This document shows positions 38,680 through 50,236 of a DNA stretch of 64,000 nt, piece by piece. The stretch comes from Vanilla planifolia (Eukaryota > Streptophyta > Magnoliopsida > Asparagales > Orchidaceae). The stretch is taken from the NCBI GenBank assembly GCA_023846275.1, contig JAIUJO010000142.1, forward strand, positions 91,001 to 155,000, in the 5' to 3' direction. The position numbers and the translations under genes are program-made. Each line of letters starts with the position of its first letter. Position 1 is the first letter of the stretch. The notes beneath the pieces are model-generated. The model saw nothing but the letters and a program-made list of their open reading frames with translations. It did not search any database and was not told the DNA's origin.

Positions 38680-41590
38680 AAGAACATTATGGAAATCAAC
38701 AACCTCTATGCTTCAAATTAAAACTGCAGAGGAGTTTAATCCATTGAAAAGTCAAAGGGTCAGAAGCAAATTGCAGAAGATTTTGGAAAAAATAATTAAC
38801 CCAAGAAGAAATAGAGGATTCTTTAAAGGATCCAAATTTGTAGATAATGCTTTCCTTAATGAATAATTTATTATTTTGAACTATATAGAGTGCTACTAAA
38901 AATGGTTTAGCCATGTGATCAATCAAATTCATAAAACATATATAGTTGTAAAAGTTGTGTTGCTGAAACCTACACTCCATGGATAAAACTAAAACTTTGA
39001 TATTAAACTCATTTTTGGCATTATTATTACAATATATCAAACAAGGTATATATCTTGGAATGACTTTAACTATAATGTTGACATTAATGTGGAGTAGTTT
39101 ATCCATATAAATATTAGGCATTAAGCCTAGGTTTCTGAAGCAAGGTATACTTTCTCCTATGACAAATGCATTGCATCGAGAAGGAGCTTATTATGGGCAA
39201 GCCATTTCACATTACCAATAATATTACAAATCCATGGATGGTGGGTAAGGATTTTAATGAAATCACATCATCAGATGATTATGTTGGACTATGCTCTGTT
39301 CAACTAAAACCATAATTTTGTCATCTTAAGAAGTAGTGACTTTTTAGTTATTCCTTTATATAGGACAGAAAAGGTAATGGAATATGGGTTTGCAAAATAT
39401 TATATAGGTTGTTGGTTATAAGAAATAGATAACTATTTTTAGCTTTTATAATTCATCACCTTTTTAGAATATGATCATGTCATATGCCTTTTCCATTAAA
39501 TCGCATTAAAATTCATCGTTCATCTACAAAACAGTTTAAATTTCATAAAATGTCTTTGAACCACCTTACATTTGCATAGAAAATGGACAATAATTAGAAC
39601 TGCTCTTTGAACTACATTGGGAAGAAGGCCCTAGATTTAAAATAAAATGGACATAAAATGTGCCATAAAGTTTGAAAAAATCAACATTTGCAAAACTCTT
39701 TGATCCTATTAAATTAGACAAGGAAGAGGTGAATCACAAATAATTAATTTTTCAAGAAAAACCAAAGGAGGATTAGTAGAAAGTATTGTATCTTGTTAAT
39801 TTTTGCTATTCATAAGATTTTGAATGAGAAAAATTTTATTGGAAATAGAAAGGAGGAATTAGTGGCTAATAGGAGGAGAAGGAAATATAATATTCTCTTA
39901 TATAATAGTGATAAAGTGAAGAAGAAAGCAAAGAGGACAAAATAACAACAATTTAATAAACCACTTTTGAAATCTTTTTAGGTCTACTTAAGTAATTGAA
40001 GGTGAAAATATGTTAAACTATGTCTTTTTCTTATTAATAAAAGCAAACATCTAATAAAATAATGCAACACTAGAGAGGAAATAAAGAGATAACTTTTAAT
40101 ATCAATTTAGATAGCACTCTTGGCCTAGGTAGGTTTAATGGAAAGTTTTTCACTTGTTATTTTGATTTAATCTTGAATGTTGTGTAGAGTGTAGCTAACA
40201 ATTTTTTATAAGATCTACAATTCTTTGTTGGAGTTTAGGCACAAACATTATATATATTCCTAAATCTCATAATGCAGAAATAACTATTGATTCTATATGA
40301 AAAGTTTTTTAATGCATGATGAAAATATGATTCACAATGTTCATTATTGATAAATATAATAATTTTTTTATAAACTAATTTCTATAGTACAATCCAATTT
40401 TATAAATTTAAGTATATTTTATTAACAATAAAAATAACATGGTAATTGTTTTGCTAAGTTGGATTTGAGGAATGTGAATTACAGCATGTAATGAAACATT
40501 CTTTGTAAGGCACTCTCCAAGTACAATGTTGATAAGAAGCTTATTAAGGTGCTCACCAATTTCCTTTGCAATACATGGATATCAACAATCATTAGTGGTT
40601 CACCAAATAATTTTTCTTCAACCTTCAATTGGTCTTAATCAGGATAATCCTCTATCTTCCTTTTTTCAGTCTCATTCATGGAGTTCTTCAAAAGAAGTAC
40701 TAACAATTTTTTTCTTAAAAAAGAATCATATTTTATGGACAACAAATATCATCCATATTTACCACTCTTCTAGCTTTATGGAAATAACATGATTATCATT
40801 ACTCAAGGGCATCTAAATACTACTATTAATCTTTGCAACATTTTGCAACTCTTACAACACTCTACAAGCTTTTTAAATATAAAAAGTAAAAGTGGGAATG
40901 TCTATAGAAATAAAAATAGTATATGTTAGGTAAATAAAATTTGCAGGGGGTCAGGATTGCATTAAATAAATCTTCCTTTGGCTTATTTGTGCTACACACT
41001 ATATATAAGTTAGAAGAAAGTAGCTTACTTCAAAAATTTGATTGATAAAATAAAAAAGAAAGAGAATTGTTGCTTCATAATAGGCTTTTTTGTAATCATT
41101 CAAACTTTTAAGGAAGATTCAAAAAGATGATTTTGGGAATCATGCATTAATTTGATGGAATTTAGGAAAAAATAGTGGAAGTGATTACGTGCTTCCTTTT
41201 ATTAGAAATAATTTTGAGGAAATAATTTTAGATTTTTTAATATTTTAATAAATCTACAAACTCTTAAGGTCAAGGTAATGGCCATAAATAGGGGTCTTCA
41301 ATTATCCATCCAATTGCAAATTAGATATTTATAAAATTTAGTGGATTATACTGTGCTATTGAATCTATTCCAAGATAGAGAAAATATACAAAAGGATTTA
41401 GCAAATTGCTTGATGCATGTACGGAAACTAGTTTGCTAAACATAAAATGGAGCTTAGATTACAAACAAAACGATAATGTTTACTTATCTCTTGCTAAGAA
41501 AGCTAAAATAAAAAATTCAACTCATATAAGAATGGAACATCAATTCTACATGAACACAAAGTTGTAATTATTATCAAGGAATTATAGCTT
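38680..41590 (+). pseudogene. LINE-A ORF2 relic (endonuclease + reverse transcriptase)
   Basis: L1-type LINE ORF2 encodes an endonuclease that nicks target DNA and an RT that copies the element there. Visible in order: NCRG (38722), the endonuclease N-terminus; PWMVGKDFNEITSSDDYVG (39232-39288), the catalytic GDFNEI segment with GG changed to GK; EKFYWK (39827), matching the linker EE-FWKQKSR--WL-EGD-NT-FFH; GRFNGKFF (about 40123), matching GPDGFNGKFF; GLNQDNPLSS (40631-40660), matching GLRQGDPLSPF; and the catalytic FADD box decayed to a stop, LYGNNM (about 40776-40793), followed by LNTTINLCNILQL. LIDKIKKK (41038) is the post-RT segment. The RNase H end is missing: recognisable sequence stops where repeat copy B starts at about 41612. 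Multiple stops make it non-functional. Confidence 0.92.
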
Positions 41591-41611
41591 CCAAGCATTT
41601 TGTCATCATGA

Positions 41612-44600
41612 CAACATGACATTTAAAATATGGAATAATTTTTGTATTACCTAAGGGTAGAATTAAGATATTCAAAGATTTTTATTTATTTTGTATAATA
41701 CAATTTTTTTTCATAAGATATGTATTTCTACTTTTCAAAGTTGCTATTCATGTGCAATGAAAATTATAACATAAAAATAGTCAAATAACACGGGTTGGTG
41801 AGCACTATTCATTTAAGTGTCTCATTTTCTCAAGATAGCTTCAATAACTATTAGATTAAGAATGTATGCAACAATGTAAATTCTATCAAAATATAGTATT
41901 ATTATGATGTAGCACTACTTAAAATAATAACATTGTTTAATAAAAAATTAGCTATAGTCATAATGTATTATATGTGGAAGCTCAGACAAGTTTGGAGGTT
42001 TACAAAGAATTATAGACAATAGACTAATTCGGTCTATGTTGATTATATTATCTTCCATTTACACTAGGTAATCACTAATACTATTCATCTTATGATGTAG
42101 TTGTATAGTGGAAATTTATTTAGTAAGTAGAATAGATAAAAAGAATATTCAAATAAGAGCATATGAAAAGCACCTCAACTCTTATACTAAATATACATAA
42201 TCTTTATTTGCATTGGGCAAAAATGATTGGCATCTTTTAATAAACATACATTTTCAATGATATCAACATCCACATCAGACTTACAAAATTAGGAAGAGTG
42301 CAACAAGAATTTTGTGTCCATATTGCAATCACAAACACGAACTTAGGCACTTCCATGATCATAATGGAGTTCTCACCAAATTGGTGGACGACATCAATAA
42401 CTTTTATTTTACATGTTCTACCAAATAATTTGAAGCAAAATTAAATAACTTATAAGCTAATAAATAATTTGTTTATTAGATCTATAGAAAAGGTGAATTA
42501 TGCCAAATATAAGTCTAATTAGAGAATGCCAAAGATTTGAATGAAAATGATTTCTAGCAAATTAAAAATGAGAGAAAGCAAACTTATGTTGTATTGGGGG
42601 TTATCAATTCTTACTAGAAATCTAAAACATGAAGAATAATGGCATATTATATTAATGTAGTGTTTAAGCCCAACCACTTATGCAGTCTTAGTGTAGCCAT
42701 AGTCATAGTGGGGATCATTATTGTACATAATTCCATAACCTAAACCATGTTTTGGGGTGGCTTACCTAAAATCAATGTAATGCATAATGACTTATAAGGT
42801 TTAAGGCTCAAGGGACTAACGACAAGGCTAAACATTATTAATGTAGGATAGGTAGGAGGAACTCCTATAATAGAATTTATGATAGAATGCAATGATGAAA
42901 AGGATGAAAATAATGGTGGAGATAAATTCAAATAATAATTTAGGTACCACATAATCACATAAAATATTGAGATAGAAAACTATGGTTGTGTACTTTTTTA
43001 TAGATAAAGAAAACATTATTTCTCAAAATATAATGCCAATATTAAAAAAATTATTTCCATTTATTCCATATTAGGGCTTTAAATAAATTGTAATTTTAAA
43101 CTTTAATTCAAAAGAAAAATTGTCTAAACTACCTTTCTTAATGAAAACATGCAAGAATCATACTGTTTGTAAGAATGGTTCAAAATACCTTGGTGAACTT
43201 ATATGAAACATTAAAAGCAATATTAAATTGAAAAATATAGTAAAGTAATTAAAAGTAAATAAAATTCAATTGTGGGACTCAAATATTGATCATAATTTTA
43301 GTTGTGTTATATCAATCAAAACTATTAAGGGAAACCTTATTATATAGTGTGGTGCTCTAAGTAAATCTTCATCAAGCTTAGTATTGATCTTCTGATCATT
43401 TAAAGAACTAAATTCTTATTAATTGCGAGAGAATAAAAATATCATTAAAAATCTTATTGAAAGGTCAACTGGTTTTTTTATCAAAGCTTATTTCTAGTTA
43501 TTGAAAAAACCGTTACGATTCCAAACCACTACTTATTGCATTGCTACATTTTACATTTCTTCGCTAATTTTGAGATTTTCCTACAAACCATATTATGGCT
43601 TCACATTATTGTATTTACATTCGAAATTATTGTTGAGCAATTTTGTTTTAGCAGGTCCACTGATGACCTCACTATAATGTATATGTCAATTTTATTATGC
43701 CTCGTATTTGCTAAGTAGCTCCCATAAGTGTAAATGTTTGGAGAGACATGTCACTATTACTTCCAAAATAATAGTTAACATAGCAAAGTGGTTGCATCTT
43801 AACTACTTCTATTTAAGTTGTAATTGAAAATGGGTTAAAGGTTAAATCTTTTTTTGAACTAATTTTAGCTTTTTTGAAAGCAAGTTTTCAGAAAAATTCT
43901 CATTCAAAATTTACTACATCTAGATGTAGTTCTTATGCCACTTGTATTCTACTTTTTTTACATTAGATATATTCTTTGGAGGATTAGATTCTATGTTATG
44001 AAAAATTAAATTTCAAAATATTTGTCCACTCTAGAGTTATTTTGTTAAAATATCAGTCTTGAAAGATGTGAACCCTTACATTCAATATTTTAAACATGAG
44101 CATCTAAAATTTAGACTTCATTAAATAGGTTTTTATTATATTCAAACCATAAAATGACTCATGTCATACATTTACGTATTAAATTTCTCAATCCACTATC
44201 AAAATCTATTTGATTATTATGTACAATTTCTTAATATGTTGAACATTAATTTTTTTTAAAACAAATAATTTTTTTAATGAGAACTTTTATTGTTTACTTG
44301 CAATTATCTTAATTAAATTTAGAAATATTAATCCTATTACACTTCATAGATCCATTTCAATGAACCTTGATGAAGCCATTCAAGTTAAAGAGACTCAAAC
44401 AAATCTATTACGATTAATTAAGGAATTTGCACACATAACATTTGTGTGATGGATTTATATGGCTACATTTATAATATAATTTGGAAGAACCTAGTTGTGC
44501 AAACTGCTTAACATTTTGGTCATGTGTGTTCTTTGACTTAAAATATCCATTTTATTATTCAAAACTTCATCTTTACATTTCATCAATGAAAAGTTGAAAT

Positions 44601-47600
44601 GTAAAGTATTTAATTTATTTAATACAAATAGAAATTTGAAGAACATTCTAAAATTTTTCCACATAAGTCAACTTTAATTAAAACCTATCAACATCTCTAT
44701 AATTCCCTCGTAATTCAATTTCTTATTATAGCAATAAAACTTTTAGGCATTATATTTTTGAGACATATCCATCAGAGTTTATCTATCTTAAATTTAATCT
44801 AACTATAGAATTGAAAGAGTTAAAAGTTGAATTTGTGTTTCTCCAAAAAATATTCCTCCCCATAATTTCAAATATAACACTAAGCATAACATTTATTTGC
44901 TTATTTATATGAATTTATTTTTATAAAGTATTTAGTCACATCTTCTAAATAAAGGTTTTACAAAATGAAATATCTAAGAAATATAAATGCATGAAATATG
45001 AAATTGGATTGTTGGCTTAACTAACATTAAAAAAATTATTACATGGTTAATAATGACCATTTATTAGATTTTGCATTTTGTACAAATTATTTTTTTGTAG
45101 TTCTTTATGTATAAGGATTGTTTTTAATAAATGAAGGTCAGCATTTTGATACATGAATTCCTACTATTAGCATGTTAAGAAACTTTATGAATGAAAACAT
45201 GGAATTTTTATCATAATATTTGATGTCTCCACCATTGAGATTTTGGGCACAAGCATGAAATTAGAGAAAAGCACAATGATTGGCCATGGTTCATTTTCTT
45301 TTATTATTTGTCCACCTATTTTTATCATAGTGACAATAACAAGATCTAAATCTACTTGGAAGATTCTCATCCTAACCTTTTCCACATAAATCTTTTTCTC
45401 ATATTAATCTATAATAGAATAATTTTCATGTTATTATGTATAATATATATTTTTTGTTGATATAATTTTAAATTGTTATTGATAAAATATTTTTTTGTTG
45501 ATTTTTAATTTTTTTTTCATTGTTATTTTTTTATTTTTTCAAAATGTGTGCAATGTTTTATGACACATTGAACACAATATTTTGATGATTTTTAGATATT
45601 TTGTAGCATCTATTGTTTTTTTGTTGTAAAATAAACTTTAGTTTCACTTTTGTCTAGCAAATATTATGTTGTGAATATATTTGTAATATTATATGTTATG
45701 ATTCCCAATTTAATTTTATTTTCTTTAATTTTTTCATTATTTAATTTTTTTTCTTTTATTTGTAATGATATGTAAATCAGGTTTTTAATTTGTTATATAA
45801 GCTGAATGTTATATATATTTATTAAATTAAATAAGTTCTTAGTTTGAACTCTTTTATATTTTCATAATTTTCACAAAACGAATCCATTTCCTACTTTAAT
45901 GTAAATTAGTTTTTATCATTTTCTTTGCAATTTTGATTAGTTAGATGTTTCAATAAAACTATAATTCTTTCTTATTTGTTTAGCAAATCAATTTATATTA
46001 GCACATTTATAGGCATGTCTAACACGCAAAAAAATTTCAAAACAAATACGTAAAAAATTCAAAAGTGGCAATCATTTTTATTATCTTAATGATATTCAAT
46101 TAATTATATTTAAGTTATATTTTCATTTTCTAAACATATTGTTTATCTCTAAAATACAAAAAAATTATTATTAATAAATTATTAGAGAAATTTTAGTTAT
46201 TTTAAAGATTTAATTTTCGTTGAAAATAAAAAATTAATATTATGTCAATTTAAGTAAAAATATGTAATTATGAAAAAAATCATGTTTTAATAATTTTTAA
46301 AATAATAATGTTAATTAATAATAACTAGTAGAAATGATTTTTTAAGTAATAAATTATTGGGAAATATGCTATGTAATCAAAGATGAGCATAACTTTATTA
46401 AAAAAATTAAAAGAATAATAAATAGTACAATTTCAAATATTGGTAGTGAGGTGAAGCTCATGATAAAACAAAATATAGGTATTACATATTCGCTAAAATA
46501 TTAGTATATTAAAAAATAATAATGGAAATTTTATGAAAATAATCTATTTTATGATTCTATGATATTCAAAAAAAATATTTTGCAAGTACCTATAATTCAA
46601 AGATATTAATTAAAATAAAATTAATTAAAAAATTAAAAATAAATAAGTATTACGTAATATTTGAAAATTAGTAAATATTGTGTGAAGGAACCAATGAAAG
46701 AAAAATATTGATGATATTGAATGAGAGAAATGTGCAGAGGCCTATGAATTGAATATGATAATATAAATTATAAATAAATACCATTTAAATAAAATTATTG
46801 CAAGGAGATAAAATGCTAAATAGTCATGGAAAAGATGCACCTTAATTTTAAAACAACAGGTATATTGTCATAAAATAATATACTAAAATATAGATTTACA
46901 CCATAACTATTTAAATTAGTTATTATTAATTTCTAATACATAAAAAAAATTAAGAATTATAAAATATTTATAAATATATTATATAGGTTATGAAAGGCTA
47001 GTTTGTCTTTACAAATAAATATCAAATATTAAAACATTACTTGTCATCATAAAGATTTTCTATTAGTGCATGTGTCATAAATGGCATTTTATAAATAAGA
47101 AAGTTATAGATGCTAAAGCAATTTGCCACTTGAAAAATAATTATTTTAAAAAATGATTTCAAAAGATTGTAAAAATATTAAACATACAAAAAGATATATC
47201 ACGAACCTTAAAAAATACTATAACTAATTATAAATATTTAAAATTTATTTTTTCAAAGAAAAAATTAATAATTTATTAAAAAATTCAACTTTTAAAACGA
47301 TTTTAATAACTTGTTAAAAAAATTTGAATAAAAATTTACATATTAAATATTTAAATAAAAATTTTAGTGAAGTAAAACTTTTAGATAGTGTTATCGAAGG
47401 AAAAACCATTTTAGAAATTAAGTATGTGAACAAAAATGTTATAACCTAAATTAAATAATTCAATACTACACAAAATCATGTCAATTAAAACAAACATATA
47501 ATAGAAGTTAAAAATATGTTAATTATCAGGACAAAATAATATAAAAGAATTACCATTGTATGAATAAATAATAAAAGCTAGATTATTTTATATATATAAA

Positions 47601-47900
47601 TAAGATATGCAATTTGAATAATGTTTCAACAAAGAGTTTTCCTATTGCCTGCATAATCTTGGACTTGAAGATTATTTTATATATTTTAAATTTACATATT
47701 AAATATATTAGATTATTTCACATCATTCTTAACTTTCAATCAAGAAAAAAAGGAAAATTCACCCATTATGTTAATGTCAACCCCTACACCAACAAGCTTA
47801 CTAAGTTATTCACATAAATCAAAGTTGGTTGATCCAAATATGATATTTTCTGCATAATCTTGGACTCGAAGATATTCATCAGTGTAGTTTTTTTTTAACA
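41612..47900 (-). repeat. Copy B: central segment plus right arm of the large repeat
   Basis: This 6.3-kb block matches 7868-14450 in the same orientation and order. Examples: 41620-41940 to 7872-8200, 42240-42430 to 8495-8690, 43560-43900 to 9790-10140, 45160-45400 to 11500-11740, 46000-46060 to 12096-12160, 46440-46700 to 12540-12790. It has no left arm: similarity begins abruptly at about 41612, beside LINE-A. Bases 46740-47600 partly cover the 2.1 kb missing from the right arm and match the left arm (46975-47130 pairs with 4560-4740 reversed). It therefore preserves intermediate ancestral content. The element strand is minus, with RT relics at its upstream end. Confidence 0.87.
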
Positions 47901-48190
47901 AAGTCTTATATAAATTCCTTTAATAGAGTAATTTTAAAGTAGAAATTTACAAATATTGTCATACCATAATTTTTTTGTCTTCCGATCTTCTTTTAAAATC
48001 TTTCGCATCTTCCAAATCTGCCAGTTTTTTAATGGATAAATTCAATAAACACAACTTGAGTAGATTCCATTGCAACTAAGGCTTCCTTTTTAAACTACTT
48101 ATAGGTTTATTTATTTGAAGAATATGGTACACACATCGGCTCCATTAACATGGTCTTTATTCACAAATTTCTATTGTACCTTTTGATGTA
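47630..48190 (-). pseudogene. Ty1/copia reverse transcriptase fragment 4
   Basis: On the minus strand, LWYD--CKFLL (about 47990-47955) is followed by KGIYIRL, then an RT active-site segment near 47806-47868 reading AENIIFGSTNFDLCE. Here the family expects YVDDIIFGSTN---C, so both catalytic aspartates are lost. MGEFSFFS (about 47770) and KVKND follow, equivalent to MGEL-YFLG and Q-KQ. It is the same region as RT fragment 1 (318-620), and the 200 bases upstream also match 155-345. It joins copy B at its element-upstream end. Confidence 0.83.
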
Positions 48191-49335
48191 ACACTTCCAT
48201 CAAAAAAACCTCTTCTTATTCATAGTTTGTTTGATAATAAATGTATTCAAACAATTAGATAAATAGAACATCTTGAATTATTAAGACATTATGGATTGGA
48301 GATCCTATACCACAAAATGAAAAGTCATAGAAGCTATCAATGCTTTAAGAGGATACCAACATTGTTAAATTCATAACAATGAAGAAGCCCAAATAAGTAT
48401 TTAGTACGCAATTGAGAGATAAAAGTTATATTTGCAACAAATATAAACAATATTATTATATTAGTAGTTGTGACATGCTGATGGCCAAACATTATTGTCC
48501 AAAACTAGTACGATAATATGTGCAAGGTTAAAATGAAAAATATTTGTAAGTAGAGAGGTTGATTTAAATTAAATGAGAATGACATTATCTACCACAAAAA
48601 TACATATTTTCTTATTATGAACACAATTTTGGCAAAACAATAGGTCAATTAAAAGTTGATAATGATGTTATTATATCCATATTTTCCTTTTTTTGTTTCT
48701 CTTAGAATTTTATTTTTCCAAATTCTTCCATGTGTTTTGAATCTACCATTTTGTTTTGATACATAGTTCCATCAAACGTTGCTTGAGTAGATTCTTTTAC
48801 AACTAAGGTTCCCTTGTTAAATGGTTTAAATATTTATTTATTTTTAGAATACCATAAAGAGATAGCATCGATTAACTTGGTTATTTTATCTCCAATTCTT
48901 ATCTTACATATTAATGTAACACTTCCATTCAAAAAATGCCAAAGTTTTCATGTATGGGCTTCTTGTTATTACAAAGTACATATAGTGACTTCATTATAAT
49001 TTGTTTATTGATAAAATAATTCAGACATTAAGATAAATAGAATAGCTTAAATTATTCAATCATTATAATTTGGAGATACTATATCACCAAGTGAAAAATT
49101 AAAAGTAGATACCAATTCTTTAAGAAGTGCAAATGTTTATGACATATAACATAGAGGAAGTTTGATTAACTATTTAAATAGATAATTGAGAGATATGTGT
49201 TATATCCATAACAAATAGAAGCAACTTTGCTCTTGACATTTTGGCATATCCATTGTAAGAAGTTGTTGTCCCAAACCAACAAGCTGACGTGTGGAAGATT
49301 AAAACCCAAATATTTGTAGGTTTGAAAAGGAGGTT
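47990..49335 (-). repeat. Tandem duplication of copia-associated sequence
   Basis: Bases 47990-48565 and 48720-49335 are two divergent direct copies. Shared landmarks, first then second copy: CTTGAGTAGATTC at 48055 and 48782; ACAACTAAGG/GCAACTAAGG at about 48072 and 48801; TGTAACACTTCCAT at 48186 and 48916; GATAAATAGAA at 48259 and 49031; GGAGAT-CTATA at 48298 and 49073; TTGAGAGATA near 48412 and 49187; AAATATTTGTA near 48538 and 49309. The same sequence occurs reversed at 155-345. The spacing grows from about 727 to 771 bases, showing later indels. Confidence 0.8.
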
Positions 49336-49370
49336 CGTAACCCCAAAAACTCATATTTCACTTACTAAGG

Positions 49371-49855
49371 GAACATTTTTGATAAAACATTATATTAATT
49401 AAGGATTCCAAACTTATGTATTACTTTTGGAAAAGCTTTCTTGATCCAGTGAATTCAACTAATGTCCAACATAACATTTTATGCTCAAAGTGAAAGTTAA
49501 TGAAAGACAATATTTAAAACACTTAAGAATATATTAAGACTACAAATTATGTTTTAAAGACAACTAAGATAAGTATTTCACTTTTAATTTACAATAACAA
49601 TTATGTCTAGCATAGAGATGACACCATACAAAGTGCTATATAATAGGATGGATTGATCATCATTATAATTGTATGAACAAACTAACAATACTCTAATTGA
49701 TTTAGATATGATTTTATATTCTATTAAGAAGACCTAAATAATCAAAACAAGAAATTAAAAGGAATCAATTTACTCCACAAAATTTATGATAAGAAAATTA
49801 ATAAAGTGAACATTTAGGAAGAGGAAAATGTATTTTTGAAGGTAAGTCCTATGAA
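49371..49855. other. No recognisable gene
   Basis: AT-rich, with no motif seen. One word, AAGGTAAGT at about 49839, equals the plant 5' splice-site consensus just before the open frame that follows; single matches of this length occur by chance. Confidence 0.4.
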
Positions 49856-50236
49856 ATGAATTACAATATTTTGAAAAAGAAAACAATTAAAGACAATGCA
49901 TTTTGTGCTTTTGTAGATTATTGTCAAAAGTTGTTTTGTTATTTAGAAGATAGTTTTGTTATTATCATTGTTAGAGTACATCATGTATTTTGTTTTTCAA
50001 ACTTAAAAATTTTTTTTGCTAATGGTACTTTTATATGTAAATACGATCAAAGAAACACAGTGGTGTATCCAAAATTATTTTATAATGAAATGCCAATGGC
50101 ATTCTTAACAAGAGAAATCAAGAAAATACGATCAACGAGCACCTTGTGGACAAGTAATACTAACAAAGAGATACTTGGTAAGTCAAGGAAGAGAAGCTTC
50201 AGAGACATCCCAACATTTTGTGAATTTGAATGATTA
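49856..50236 (+). CDS. Unexplained 125-codon open reading frame
   Basis: I do not recognise this protein. It is notable because most chance frames in this AT-rich DNA end within 60-90 codons, and because the second half is not simple AT-driven sequence. It has a central VYPKLFYNEMPMAFL segment, then a basic stretch with LTREIKKIRSTS, KEILGKSRKRSFRD and a C-terminal PTFCEFE. The first half has a hydrophobic run (about residues 28-55) with CYLEDSFVIIIVRV. There is no zinc-finger, RT or integrase motif. Another plausible frame (50312-50497, ending in an acidic HELHEDMP) follows without a clear join. It could be a relic exon or an old element gene. Start choice is simply the first ATG. Confidence 0.25.

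Noticed and set aside
38696..39121. 141-codon minus-strand open frame, the longest in the window
   Set aside because: It lies antisense to the LINE-A endonuclease relic, whose NCRG and DFNEI motifs are on the plus strand, so it is a chance antisense frame.
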